Made by a program: the position numbers and the translations under genes
From: Evansella sp. LMS18
Lineage (GTDB): Bacteria; Bacillota; Bacilli; Bacillales; Salisediminibacteriaceae
NCBI RefSeq assembly: GCF_024362785.1
Contig: NZ_CP093301.1
Coordinates: 4,712,001-4,776,000 of the forward strand
Direction: 5' to 3'
Length of the DNA: 64,000 nt
Notes under the pieces: model-generated
Databases searched by the model: none
Told to the model about the DNA's origin: nothing
What the model saw: the letters and a program-made list of their open reading frames with translations, nothing else
Shown: positions 43,642 to 52,807 of the stretch, one piece after another
How the letters are laid out: every line of letters begins with the position of its first letter
Numbering within the stretch: position 1 is the stretch's first letter

Positions 43642-43660
43642 TATACACCCTAGGGGTATA
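43642..43660. promoter_or_regulatory. CsoR operator of copA
   Basis: TATACACCCTAGGGGTATA, a near-palindrome with the GC-flanked pattern of CsoR boxes, 14 bases before the copA ATG. A TATAAT-like -10 overlaps its upstream side (GTGTATAATATACC). Confidence 0.8.
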
Positions 43661-43676
43661 TTATACACCAATGGAA

Positions 43677-43698
43677 AGACCGTACTCCTGTACGATCT
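43677..43698 (-). terminator. Terminator of csoR
   Basis: Stem AGATCGTAC/GTACGGTCT (one G-T pair) around AGGA, followed by a short TTTCC tract on the minus strand. Located between csoR and copA. Confidence 0.6.
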
Positions 43699-43724
43699 TA
43701 CATTTTTGTGACAAACTTTGATTA

Positions 43725-44066
43725 CTATTTCATCAATTTTGAGACAGTTTTCAAAAATTCATCAACAACTTCCGAATCGTCCTCCTTCAGCCGTTCCAGC
43801 ACACAAGTTTTCATGTGGCTGTCAAGAAGCATCCGGGAAACAGCTTTTAATGCTGACTGAACAGCGGACATCTGATTTAATATATCGTCACAGTATACGT
43901 CCCTGTCGATCATACCTTTTATTCCCCTTACCTGCCCTTCAATTCTGCTCATGCGTTTAAGCAATGCTTCTTTCACTTCAGGGGGCATATTGCCGTGATG
44001 ATCGGCATGCTCACAGCATGTAGTCATTTCCTCTGATTCTTTTACTATTTCATCAAGTTTTTCCAC
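43725..44066 (-). CDS. csoR: Copper-sensing repressor CsoR
   Basis: 113 residues with a GTG start, GGAGG 8 bases upstream. The Cu(I) ligands Cys 59 (DVYCDD), His 84 and Cys 88 (LLDSHMKTC) are intact, and the N-terminus has extra CC-x-H-xx-HH. In this family copper binding releases the repressor from boxes before copZA. Two matching operators flank this locus (43642-43660, 44187-44203), so it controls copA and itself. Confidence 0.94.
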   Translation of the reverse strand: MEKLDEIVKESEEMTTCCEHADHHGNMPPEVKEALLKRMSRIEGQVRGIKGMIDRDVYCDDILNQMSAVQSALKAVSRMLLDSHMKTCVLERLKEDDSEVVDEFLKTVSKLMK

Positions 44067-44186
44067 CTTACATCCCTCCATTGGATGATGATATTGAACC
44101 TGCTGGCGTTAAAAATTAAGACTTGTTTTATATACCTGTTGGTTAAATACGTCCCTATACTATGTTATTACTAACCTCATTATATT

Positions 44187-44203
44187 ATACCCCATTAGGG
44201 TAT
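44187..44203. promoter_or_regulatory. CsoR operator of csoR
   Basis: ATACCCCATTAGGGTAT, near-perfect palindrome, about 120 bases before csoR. Same type as the box before copA. Confidence 0.75.
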
Positions 44204-44222
44204 GCAACAAGTTTACAAAAAA

Positions 44223-44241
44223 AGACCTTAAATAAAGGCCC
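44223..44241 (-). terminator. Terminator of the BltD-like acetyltransferase
   Basis: Stem GGCCTT/AAGGTC with a TATTT loop and TTTTTTT on the minus strand. Confidence 0.75.
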
Positions 44242-44284
44242 TGATGAAAAGTGAAACTTGAGCTGCTAAAGCATACTAGTCCCT

Positions 44285-44740
44285 TTAATGCACAGGAGCC
44301 TGTATATAATATCTCGCTTCTTTTTCACCGTCAATGATCTCCCCTGTTTCCTGAAAGCCAACTGATTGGTAAAGCTGTGCCGCAGTTATATTATCAGGCA
44401 CAAAGCTTGTAATAATATACGGACTGCAGTCAGGAAGACCCTTTATTAATTCGATGGTTTTCAGGACTGATTCCCTTCCATAGCCATTCCCCTGAAATTT
44501 TTCATCTATCATAAGGCGGACCATCCAGTATATTCCGTCTTCAGGATCCTTGCCGCACATAACGAAACCGACCATCTGATTATCGGAATACACAGCTAAA
44601 GGAACATAAGACGTGTCATAACGGGACTGGACGAGAGAGTACATGTTGGAAGCTACAAATCCCTTCTGTTCGCTGCTAACCTTGAGGCTTATGCATTCTT
44701 CCCAGTTATCGATAGTCACCTGTCTAAGCTGAACTGCCAT
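44285..44740 (-). CDS. GNAT acetyltransferase, BltD/PaiA-like
   Basis: 151 residues. Acetyl-CoA loop EKFQGNGYGRESVLKTIELIKG (Q-x-x-G-x-G), MVRLMIDE strand, and the C-terminal NITAAQLYQSVGFQETGEIIDGE, all as in spermine/spermidine acetyltransferases BltD and PaiA of B. subtilis. Substrate is inferred only. AAAGGGGG before the ATG. Confidence 0.85.
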   Translation of the reverse strand: MAVQLRQVTIDNWEECISLKVSSEQKGFVASNMYSLVQSRYDTSYVPLAVYSDNQMVGFVMCGKDPEDGIYWMVRLMIDEKFQGNGYGRESVLKTIELIKGLPDCSPYIITSFVPDNITAAQLYQSVGFQETGEIIDGEKEARYYIQAPVH

Positions 44741-44798
44741 ACTGAATCCCCCTTTAATTTGCCATACGGCCTGATAATTGTTTTTTCACCTGAAAAAA

Positions 44799-44829
44799 AT
44801 AGCGCCTGCCATAATAATGCAGGCACTAT
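44799..44829 (-). terminator. Terminator of the acyl-CoA synthetase gene
   Basis: Stem ATAGNGCCTGC/GCAGGCNCTAT, 9-nt loop, TTTTTTTC on the minus strand, 15 bases past the stop. Confidence 0.85.
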
Positions 44830-44843
44830 TCTTGGTTAAACGA

Positions 44844-46430
44844 TTACTCGTACGCCTTATCCATTTCCTTAAACCGCAGTTCCACCCTTCTGATTTTTCC
44901 GGAAGTCGTTTTTGGCAGTTCATCCACAAAGGTAATTTTTCTCGGATACTTGTAAGGTGCCGTCAGCCTTTTCACATGCTCCTGCAGTTCAGATACGAGG
45001 GCATCTGACTCATGTTCAGGATCCCGAAGAACGATAAAAGCTTTGACGATACTGCCTCTGTCTTCATCGGGGCTGCCTACAACTGCACACTCCCTTACAG
45101 AAGTATGTTTCATTAAGGCATCCTCTACTTCGAATGGTCCTATTGTATATCCGGAACTGATGATGATATCATCGGAGCGCCCTTCAAACCAGAAATACCC
45201 GTCTTCATCTTTTTTCGCCTGATCGCCTGTTAAATACCATTCTCCACGATAGGCCATCGAAGTCCGCTCAGGATCTTTGTAATATTCTCTGAACAAGGCA
45301 GGCGTGCTTTTATGGACCGCAATATCGCCAACCTCACCTGGCTCCACAGGCTCTCCATCCTCATTGATGACATCCACCTTGTTACCCGGGGTGGGTTTCC
45401 CCATGGACCCAGGTTTAATATCCATTCCGGACATCGTCCCGACGAGGAGCGTGTTTTCTGTCTGTCCGTACCCGTCCCGCACATCCAGGCCATAGTGTTC
45501 TTTAAACGTTTCAATCACCTGGCGGTTCAGGGGCTCTCCTGCGGAAACAGTGCTCCTCAGGTTTGGAAGGGAATAATCATCAAGGTTTTCCAGTTTAGCC
45601 ATAAACCTGTATTCTGTCGGCGTACAGCAGAGCACATTGATTTCATTATCCTGAAGGAGCTGCAAATATTTATCAGGGTCGAATTTTCCGTTATAAACAA
45701 ACGCTGTGGCTCCCATTCCCATAGTAGAAAGGAACGGGCTCCAAACCCATTTTTGCCAGCCTGGCGCAGCTGTGGCCCAGACGACATCCCCTTCATTGAC
45801 ATCAAGCCAGCCTTTTGATGCGGTCTGCAGGTGGGAATATGCCCACCCATGGGTATGTACTACAGCTTTCGGATTTCCTGTAGTCCCGGATGTATAAGGC
45901 AGGAACGCCATTTCATCACGATGAGTTTCAGGTCCGTCATACTCTCCGGATTCCTCTTCTGCAAGCTGGCTGAGAGAAGTCCACCCTTCTTTATCACCGT
46001 TTACTGTTAGCTTCAGCTGAAGTGTAGGGATATCTTCTTCGATTTTATCTATCTCAGTCGTAAATTCGCTGTACGCCACAACAGCTTTAGCCTCTGAATG
46101 GTTAATCCGGTAACTCAAGTCCTTTGCCCTTAGCATTTCTGAGCAAGGTATGATTACAAGTCCAGCTTTTATACAGGCAAGGTACGTAAAATAGGCCACC
46201 GGGATCCGCGGTAAAATAAGAAGAACCCTGTCTCCTTTAGCCAGTCCGTTATTTACTAAAGCGTTCGCAAACTTGTTCATTTGTTCAATTAACTGATTGT
46301 ATGTATATTCCCTTGTCTGTCCGGCTTCATTTAACCACTTAATCGCAAGACGTTCAGACTCCCCGCTGAACCTTTCCACTTCCTGGGATAAATTATAATA
46401 CTCCGGTGCTATTAAATCTTTCGTCTGCAT
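44844..46430 (-). CDS. Medium/branched-chain acyl-CoA synthetase (MACS-type, AMP-forming)
   Basis: 528 residues. AMP-binding motifs YTSGTTGNPKAVVHTH, GYGQTEN, STPALFREYYKD, GEWYLTGDQAKKDEDGYFWFEGR and the terminal PKTTSGKIRR with catalytic Lys. It forms acyl-CoA from a short/medium-chain acid, ATP and CoA. Similar in layout to Bacillus MbcS/YtcI, which acts on branched short-chain acids, but this is a guess. The ATG of MQTKDL is chosen, after AAAGGGTGAT. Confidence 0.9.
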   Translation of the reverse strand: MQTKDLIAPEYYNLSQEVERFSGESERLAIKWLNEAGQTREYTYNQLIEQMNKFANALVNNGLAKGDRVLLILPRIPVAYFTYLACIKAGLVIIPCSEMLRAKDLSYRINHSEAKAVVAYSEFTTEIDKIEEDIPTLQLKLTVNGDKEGWTSLSQLAEEESGEYDGPETHRDEMAFLPYTSGTTGNPKAVVHTHGWAYSHLQTASKGWLDVNEGDVVWATAAPGWQKWVWSPFLSTMGMGATAFVYNGKFDPDKYLQLLQDNEINVLCCTPTEYRFMAKLENLDDYSLPNLRSTVSAGEPLNRQVIETFKEHYGLDVRDGYGQTENTLLVGTMSGMDIKPGSMGKPTPGNKVDVINEDGEPVEPGEVGDIAVHKSTPALFREYYKDPERTSMAYRGEWYLTGDQAKKDEDGYFWFEGRSDDIIISSGYTIGPFEVEDALMKHTSVRECAVVGSPDEDRGSIVKAFIVLRDPEHESDALVSELQEHVKRLTAPYKYPRKITFVDELPKTTSGKIRRVELRFKEMDKAYE

Positions 46431-46525
46431 ACTATCACCCTTTTTTAGTAGATTAGCGACCATACAAACCTATTATACTAAATTTTTGGTGTATTTCGAA
46501 TAATCGGGTGATAAAAAGGGAGAAA

Positions 46526-46553
46526 AGCCACAGAGATATAATTCTCTGCGGCT
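46526..46553 (-). terminator. Terminator of the helicase gene
   Basis: Stem AGCCGCAGAG/CTCTGTGGCT, followed by TTTTCTCC on the minus strand, about 20 bases past the stop. Confidence 0.75.
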
Positions 46554-46574
46554 TCTGGTTAGTAAGCTGTTAAT

Positions 46575-48857
46575 TCAGACAACCTTATGGCCTCTGCCCA
46601 TCGCTGAATTGCAAAGGGGGCAAAGTTTTTCCTTCAGGACCTGTTCCTGATAGCTGTCAGCACGCTGCCAGGCATTGCAATTATCTGCCGTGCAAATCCA
46701 TGCAACTACCTTTTCTTTAGGCTTTGCCTCCATTTGAATCTGATGGCCTTGTTCAATGTTTTTCCTCTCTCGTACAGTAGCTTGTTCAGACTTCGGCTGC
46801 AGACCAAATGCCTCGGTCAAAAACCTGGAAACCTCGGCTTTCTTGCCGCGAAAATAAGCAGGAGAACTGACATACAGTTCTTCCATCGCTCTTGTGACGG
46901 CTACATAGGCAAGCCTTCTCTCCTCCTCCACTGCCTTCAGCAGCTTTTCCCCTGTTTTATCCTTACCAGGCTTATCTGCCATGTTAGCAGCATCAAGAGC
47001 CGTACTGTGGGGGAGTATCCCTTCAGAAGCTCCAATAAGGTATACTACCGGGAATTCCAGCCCTTTTGACCGGTGTATAGTCATTAAAGAAACAGCGTCG
47101 GCTTCCTGATCTTTTTTTAATTCTATCATTTCTTTGTTTTTCTCTATCATCTCATCAATAAATTGAATGAAATCATACACTGAAGAGAAACGCTTTGCAG
47201 AAGCTTCAAGTTCATCAAGCCCTTCTTTAATCGTTTCCTGGTGAACTGTTTCGCTTTCCTTCCCTTGAGCTTCAAGATATTTATCATAAAAATCATTTCT
47301 GATCCTTTTCACGGCAATTAACGGATCCTGCCTTTTTAACTCTCTGATAAACTTAATCCGCTCCCTCACCTGCTCAGACTGAAATGGCTTAATATTCGGA
47401 AGAGAGATGAGATGGACAAGAGGATATTTTTTCGGCTGCAAATATTCTTCTCCATTAATATGCTTCATCCCAGCGTCCCGCCCGATATACAGTGTAGGTA
47501 GCACATCCTCCATTGCCTCGAAATTCCTCGCATCGAGCGCAAGTCGCAAATAACTTACAACCTCTTTTACCGGCCACTCCTCATAAAAAGTCCTGTTGCC
47601 TGCAGCGTGGTTAACAAAAGGCATCCCCTTTAGTGTGAGCTGCTCAAATACCGCCCGGCTGTTGCTCCCGGCCCGGTGCAGGATGGCAAAATCCCGATAC
47701 GTGTATGTGCCAGTTGAAACCTTGTCTTTTATGTCCTGAAAAATCCATTCGGCTTCTTCATCGGGTGTTCCAGGCCTCAAATACTGGGGACGCCGGCTTG
47801 ATTCTTTTACCGCCTTCAGCGTTTTCGTTTTTCTATGCTTGTTATGTTTCACAATTTCGTTGCCAAGCCCTAATATACTGGCCGTCGACCTGTAATTGAT
47901 ATTGAGGGTCACAGACTCAGCTTCTGAAAACTCATTATGGAAATTTAAAATAAATTCATTCCTTGCCCCATTAAAAGAATAAATCGTCTGGTCATCGTCC
48001 CCCACTACGAACAGGTTCTGGTGACCCCGCGCGAGCATTTTCATTAACTCATACTGCAGCTTATTTGTGTCCTGGAATTCATCGACCATAATGTATTGAA
48101 ATCTCTTCTGCAAGGCTGCCAGCAAAGTCTGGTTATGCTTTAACAGCTTGTACGCTTCCAAAAGAATATCATCGAAGTCCATTTGTTTATTTTTCTTTTT
48201 TAATTCCTCGTACTCTGTGAAAACTTTCTTCATTTCTTTTTCCGCCGTTGATTTCGCCGGAATTTCCTCAGGCTCAACTATATTCATTTTATAGGCTGAA
48301 AGCTCGGCAAGCAGGGTCTCCGGCTGGAATGAATCAGCCATGCCGTGTTTCCTCAGCAATTTTTTAATTATTATCTGTTTATGCCTCTCACTGCTCAGAA
48401 TCGTTTCTTCATAGCCGCGGCTTTTCAGCAGCCTCAAAAAGAAAGCATGAAAGGTGGCCGTCTGGATTTTATAAGCCGACTGTTTTGTAATTCCAGGAAG
48501 CCGGGCAATTCTTTCTTTCATCTCATCTGCTGCTTTCTTTGTAAAAGTAACCAGCAGGATTTCACCAGGATCGACTTTTTTTATGTTAATAAGGTAACCG
48601 GCTCTCACTGTCAATACTGATGTTTTGCCTGAACCGGCTCCTGCAAGCGTGAGGAGCGGCCCCTTAAAATGCCTGACCGCTTTAATTTGCGGTTCATTTA
48701 AAAAGATCCCCGCTTTCTCAAGGGATCTGAAGTATGCAGCGTCATTGTAGCTGTTTTTTATAATGGATGAACTGTCTGCTGCCGGAGCCATTTCAGCAGC
48801 TGGTATCTTCGCTGCCGGGCAGCCTTCCGGAACAGTCTGGAATCTTGCTTTTTTCAT
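46575..48857 (-). CDS. UvrD/Rep-family helicase (YjcD type)
   Basis: 760 residues, close to the length of B. subtilis YjcD. Superfamily 1 motifs: Walker A LAGAGSGKTSVL (about 72-83), DEFQDTNKLQ, VGDDDQTIYSFNGA, MTIHRSKGLEFPVVYL. The last 40 residues carry CTADNCNAW...CPLCNSAM, a Cys-rich zinc-ribbon-like end. It unwinds DNA in repair or replication restart; role here is inferred from family. The ATG follows AGGTGATT. Confidence 0.92.
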   Translation of the reverse strand: MKKARFQTVPEGCPAAKIPAAEMAPAADSSSIIKNSYNDAAYFRSLEKAGIFLNEPQIKAVRHFKGPLLTLAGAGSGKTSVLTVRAGYLINIKKVDPGEILLVTFTKKAADEMKERIARLPGITKQSAYKIQTATFHAFFLRLLKSRGYEETILSSERHKQIIIKKLLRKHGMADSFQPETLLAELSAYKMNIVEPEEIPAKSTAEKEMKKVFTEYEELKKKNKQMDFDDILLEAYKLLKHNQTLLAALQKRFQYIMVDEFQDTNKLQYELMKMLARGHQNLFVVGDDDQTIYSFNGARNEFILNFHNEFSEAESVTLNINYRSTASILGLGNEIVKHNKHRKTKTLKAVKESSRRPQYLRPGTPDEEAEWIFQDIKDKVSTGTYTYRDFAILHRAGSNSRAVFEQLTLKGMPFVNHAAGNRTFYEEWPVKEVVSYLRLALDARNFEAMEDVLPTLYIGRDAGMKHINGEEYLQPKKYPLVHLISLPNIKPFQSEQVRERIKFIRELKRQDPLIAVKRIRNDFYDKYLEAQGKESETVHQETIKEGLDELEASAKRFSSVYDFIQFIDEMIEKNKEMIELKKDQEADAVSLMTIHRSKGLEFPVVYLIGASEGILPHSTALDAANMADKPGKDKTGEKLLKAVEEERRLAYVAVTRAMEELYVSSPAYFRGKKAEVSRFLTEAFGLQPKSEQATVRERKNIEQGHQIQMEAKPKEKVVAWICTADNCNAWQRADSYQEQVLKEKLCPLCNSAMGRGHKVV

Positions 48858-48995
48858 GTGTAATCACCTGTTTTTATGTACAATCTGTCTTTAAAATTAT
48901 AAAGGAGGATGCAGTGGAAGTCACTTGGTTTTTTGCAGGACTGACTGTTTTCACCTGTCTGTTAAATGAAGCGGGAGCCGCTAATTTAGCAGACA

Positions 48996-49022
48996 AAAGG
49001 CCGGACACACTATCGCCCGGCC
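48996..49022 (-). terminator. Terminator of the excisionase-like gene
   Basis: Stem GGCCGG/CCGGCC with a loop of about 12 nt and TTTTGTC on the minus strand. Confidence 0.65.
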
Positions 49023-49046
49023 AGCTTAAACAGCATATTATTTTTA

Positions 49047-49277
49047 TTAATCCTCGTCTCTCACATCAATATCTTCCGGTATAGGCTGACTGAGAATCTC
49101 CATTACCATTTCCTTATACTTCTCCATCTCGTTCATGTGATTGTCAAACTGGCTTTTGTTCACTAAGAACTGTTCCCCGTCATGGATAGCACGAATCTTT
49201 TTCTGATAAATCATGTTTTCGATATAAGGTTCAGGAAGCTCCAGAAACTCGGCGATTTCTTTCACAGTTAAATACAT
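49047..49277 (-). CDS. Excisionase-family (HTH_17) DNA-binding protein
   Basis: 76 residues. The N-terminus MYLTVKEIAEFLELPEPYIENMIYQKKIRAIHDGEQFLV is the MerR-like HTH_17 fold of phage excisionases; the C-terminus is acidic. Its role may be regulatory, since no integrase gene is near. GAAGGTGA precedes the ATG; a terminator follows. Confidence 0.85.
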   Translation of the reverse strand: MYLTVKEIAEFLELPEPYIENMIYQKKIRAIHDGEQFLVNKSQFDNHMNEMEKYKEMVMEILSQPIPEDIDVRDED

Positions 49278-49404
49278 TTTCCGTCACCTTCTTTCATTAT
49301 TGTTACTAAAATTATAAATGACATCTGGCCGAAAGTCACCTGTAAGGTTTCCAATTCGCTTGTGAAATGGGTCACCGCATGCCTTGTCCTTCCGGTAACC
49401 GACA

Positions 49405-49622
49405 AAAGTGAAATAAGCGGAGATAATCCGTTTATTTTCACTTTGGAGCTTATTTCAGTGGGAATAAGGGGAGATTTTCCTGTTATGCAAAGCAAAATCT
49501 CCCCTTTTCTGAATTTCTAAGTTAATAGGCGGAATCTCTCCGTCTATTTAAGCGTTTTATAGTAATAAATTCGTATTAAGCGGAATTTTTCCGTTTATAT
49601 TATATCGGATGCTTAACCTGCT
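49405..49622 (-). repeat. ACGGA/TCCGT composite repeat, copy 3
   Basis: Reverse-oriented copy. Minus strand holds AACGGAAAAATTCCGCTTAA, AATAGACGGAGAGATTCCGC and ATAAACGGATTATCTCCGC in the same order as copy 1. Confidence 0.8.
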
Positions 49623-49656
49623 CCCACGACCAATAAGTGCAAACTCTCTTAATACA

Positions 49657-49717
49657 GGAAAAGACGTATGCCAATACATACGTCTTTCCCATCAGAAAGC
49701 ATCCGATAACGGGACCC
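49657..49717 (-). terminator. Terminator of the M14 gene, same repeat as after pulA
   Basis: Stem GACGTATG/CATACGTC followed by TTTTCC on the minus strand. Preceded by CCCGTTATCGGATGCTTTCT, matching the pulA terminator region (27337-27412). Confidence 0.85.
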
Positions 49718-49751
49718 TTTACTTATTTACAAGGACACCCCGATTAAATAT

Positions 49752-52544
49752 TTAGTTATTGCCTCTTCCATTATTGCCTTGCTGACCTTGATTTGCGTTA
49801 TTCCCTTGCCCTCTTTTCGCTTCGGCTTCAGATGCCGTGGATGCAAAAATCGTGTTTGCAAGCATTCGGTAGCTGTGCTCCGTGTGAGCTCTGAATGCCA
49901 GCGAGTTAGCAAATAAGGTGAAATCTGTATCATTATTTTCATAGGTAAAAGCCATCGTCTGTCCCTGAGCTTCGTTGTGGCCCGGCCACCAGCCAGCAAC
50001 ATAAAAGTCGTCGGTACCGGCGAACTCAGCCAGCACTTCAGCTCCTTCTGGAATCTCGGAAATCCATGCTCCTGTCGTTACATAAAGCAGCTCGTCCGCA
50101 CTGTAACCTGACGTCAGCTGATGCTGAGTCATATCAGCTTTAACGAGTCCTTCATGTCTTCCCCCTGTTCCATCAACCTCAAAGCCTTCCAGTACTCCGC
50201 TCTCCTGAACGGATTCCAGCGCTCCGGCACCCATACCAATGTATGCTTTTCCTTCTGCTGTTTCCGCACTAAAGTTTCCACTATCATCCACTATAATATC
50301 CGCCTCGGCTTCCTCTGTCACATGAAACCCTAATTGATTTAAAGTGAAATACAACTGAGGAGATCCAGCTGCGGCAACCGCCGGCTGAGACAAAATGCTC
50401 GTTTCAAAATTTTGCCCGTTTCCTAACGGCTGTGCTTCGAAGTAATAAATGTCCGTATATTGCTGCAGGTCGCTCGTTTCCACGATAAAATCCCCTTGAG
50501 AAATACGGCCTTTGTCTTCGGCAGCAACTTCCACAGTTTTTCCTTCAGCAAGCAAATCATTTACTAGTTTAATAGCATCGTTCGTATTGTTTTTAACAAT
50601 TTGTTTTGGAGGGTTGCCAGTAACATCCCCTGTTGGCAGTTCAACATTGTCTACTTCAGCAGTGACACCGTCAAACGCTCCCGGCTCCCGAATTTCGTCT
50701 TTATCGAACCCGCGAAGAGCAGGAAAGTTTACGACAATCGGGTCATACATCGCTCCCCAGTCAGAAACATCGTCGCCGCTGTAAAGTACAGCGTTAGCAA
50801 GTCCTCGCTTAGCCTGGTTCATCGGCACTACAAACGTTCCTGCCGGATAAGTTGTCCCGTTAATTTCTGTTTCCTCAGTTGTTGCTTCAACGTTAATCCC
50901 GTTTCTTAAGAGGTACTCGGCCATTTTATAAGCCTCTAACACATTCTTTTGTGAGTCTTCATCTGCCGGGATGACATAGTAATCCGGGAAAAAGCTGTCG
51001 TGCTCCCCTCTTACACGTCCGATAGATTCCCCGTCTGCATTGACGTAATGCTCATCAACTGCCCGGTTATCTTCTCCATTTACACCACGTTCAAAAATCC
51101 GAAGCTGGTTTGCGAATAGTTCGTCTTTGTTTTCAGTTACAAAGTGTGTTGCTCCTAACCCTGTGCCTACCATTGCATACAGGGAATCCTGGCTTAATGT
51201 CGGAACTTCAATTGTATGCCCCAGAGAACCGTGCAGCATAGCGTAAATAGCTGTATACGCCGGTGTCATATCGTCCCAGCCGTCGCCCCAGTCTGTCTTG
51301 GGTATAAAATAAGAATCCAGCTGGGAAACGCCGGTCCCTGCCCTGCCCATCGCATGAGCCTGGCCGAACATACTGTCAATGAGAAGGTCATACTCAAAGT
51401 TAGGGTTATGCGGCGGTGTAGCAGGTTCAATTAAGAAACCATCCACATATCCGTGCATATCAAGGAAAGACAGCGGTGTCCATTCAGAAACCAGCTCATT
51501 CACCTGCTGCGTTTCCACCTGTGTTTGATAAGTATTGTCCCGGTTAAGGTCAAAGCCGTGGGCATTCGTTCTTGTATTGGCTTCTCTTCCATCAGGGTTG
51601 CTTGTAATTAAATACAGGAAAATAGCATCATCAAGAATATCATCCATGTTCAAAGTGGCTTCAAAAGCTTGGTCGTTTTCGTCGGATGTCTCAAAGTTGA
51701 TTTCGTCTTCCAGTGCAAACTTTTTCAGTAGTTCAATCTGGGCGTCCACACCTTCCACTTCATCAGGATGGATATTGTTAAACCAGATAGGAACCTGGTA
51801 ATCTCCCATCGTATCATTTTCCAGATTTTCTAATAAGGAAGCAGGGTCTTCCAGTGCAGCAGGAAGTGTTTCTTCAAGATAAGTATCCACTGCCGCCTCA
51901 TCTCTCGCTAAAATAACAAAATGGATATCCCTGCCTTCAGCACTTTCTCCTACTTTCTGATATTCTAGGTATCTGTCATTCTCAGTATCCTCTTCCGCTG
52001 CTGCAAAAATCTCATCAATGGCAGGCTTTAGTTCATCATTGAAGAGAAACTCATCATAAACGTTCAGCCTGACTTCAGCAGCAGCTTTTTCTCCAGTCTC
52101 CGAATCTATCAAAGCTAGTTCATAGTCTCCGATAAGCTCCTGGTATTCTGTTCTTATCGTTCTGTTTGATAAATCGTCTGTGCCATACGGGAGGCCAAAC
52201 TCCAGTTCAGCAGTTATGACAGAAGAATCTTCTGCCAGCTCAGGACCCTCTGTAACGGTTATAAACGGCTCCCCTTCATATTGGCCGTCTCCACTCCAGG
52301 AACCCCATTCAGAAATATCCTGGCCGCCAAATTCAAAAATGATATTTTCCGGATCAGCCTCTGCGCCTAAATCAGCTTCCAGTTTCACCGTACGTATTTC
52401 CGTCAGTGAAAAAAGCGATCTGCTGAGTTCCAGCCCGGACGCAGAGGTTTCCTCCGCAGAATCATCAGCTGTGACACTCATTACGGGAATTGCTGCAGAC
52501 AAAAGCATAAAGGCTGCAAGCCCGCCTGCTAATTGTTTCTTCAT
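49752..52544 (-). CDS. Secreted M14 zinc carboxypeptidase (short form)
   Basis: 930 residues with a type I signal peptide (MKKQLAGGLAAFMLLSAAIPVMS). Catalytic features of the M14 family: zinc ligands His 259 and Glu 262 in NNIHPDEVEG and His 364 in FLDMHGYVDGF, substrate Arg in FDLNRDN, and catalytic Glu 446 in GHTIEVP. An N-terminal acidic domain of about 170 residues precedes it and a large C-terminal part (about 600-930) of unknown fold follows, ending in a Gly/Asn/Gln tail. Very acidic, as in halo-alkaliphile exoenzymes. It follows an S8 protease gene and is a paralogue of 54893-58006. Confidence 0.9.
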   Translation of the reverse strand: MKKQLAGGLAAFMLLSAAIPVMSVTADDSAEETSASGLELSRSLFSLTEIRTVKLEADLGAEADPENIIFEFGGQDISEWGSWSGDGQYEGEPFITVTEGPELAEDSSVITAELEFGLPYGTDDLSNRTIRTEYQELIGDYELALIDSETGEKAAAEVRLNVYDEFLFNDELKPAIDEIFAAAEEDTENDRYLEYQKVGESAEGRDIHFVILARDEAAVDTYLEETLPAALEDPASLLENLENDTMGDYQVPIWFNNIHPDEVEGVDAQIELLKKFALEDEINFETSDENDQAFEATLNMDDILDDAIFLYLITSNPDGREANTRTNAHGFDLNRDNTYQTQVETQQVNELVSEWTPLSFLDMHGYVDGFLIEPATPPHNPNFEYDLLIDSMFGQAHAMGRAGTGVSQLDSYFIPKTDWGDGWDDMTPAYTAIYAMLHGSLGHTIEVPTLSQDSLYAMVGTGLGATHFVTENKDELFANQLRIFERGVNGEDNRAVDEHYVNADGESIGRVRGEHDSFFPDYYVIPADEDSQKNVLEAYKMAEYLLRNGINVEATTEETEINGTTYPAGTFVVPMNQAKRGLANAVLYSGDDVSDWGAMYDPIVVNFPALRGFDKDEIREPGAFDGVTAEVDNVELPTGDVTGNPPKQIVKNNTNDAIKLVNDLLAEGKTVEVAAEDKGRISQGDFIVETSDLQQYTDIYYFEAQPLGNGQNFETSILSQPAVAAAGSPQLYFTLNQLGFHVTEEAEADIIVDDSGNFSAETAEGKAYIGMGAGALESVQESGVLEGFEVDGTGGRHEGLVKADMTQHQLTSGYSADELLYVTTGAWISEIPEGAEVLAEFAGTDDFYVAGWWPGHNEAQGQTMAFTYENNDTDFTLFANSLAFRAHTEHSYRMLANTIFASTASEAEAKRGQGNNANQGQQGNNGRGNN

Positions 52545-52807
52545 TTAAATACCCCTTTCTAATATTGCTTGTCCGTTTTTTAATCGAGTTCTCCTGGCAG
52601 TGTATGACGCCAAAATTATTCACTCCCCGGAAAAAAAAAACGACTTAACTATACTAATATACTTTCTTGCTTGTGTGAATAAAAATACATTATTTTAGTT
52701 AAATATTCACAGAAGTCCTACAGCTAATCTGGTAGTTTTGGCTTAGTTATACATTCTGTATTAAATACGAGACCCCCATATTTGCACATGGGGGTCTAAA
52801 TGAAGTT
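52545..52807. other. 263-bp spacer between S8 protease and M14 gene
   Basis: Contains the terminator at 52770-52797 and leader of the M14 gene with AAAGGGG before its ATG. Nothing else seen. Confidence 0.5.
52770..52797 (-). terminator. Terminator between S8 and M14 genes
   Basis: 12-bp stem AGACCCCCATNT/ANATGGGGGTCT, 4-6 nt loop; the tract on the minus strand is only weakly T-rich. Confidence 0.6.

Larger units (their letters stand above)
49278..49751. other. 474-bp intergenic region with composite repeat and terminator repeat
   Basis: Contains composite repeat copy 3 (49405-49622, reverse) and the M14 terminator module (49657-49717, reverse). No supported gene. Confidence 0.6.

Noticed and set aside
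48908-49084. Possible plus-strand small gene after GGAGG at 48904
   Set aside because: Overlaps the excisionase terminator and the gene end; composition is uninformative. GGAGG is the only support.
49268-49495. Minus-strand frame over the composite repeat
   Set aside because: It is made of repeat sequence and has no RBS; other copies of the repeat are not open in the same frame.
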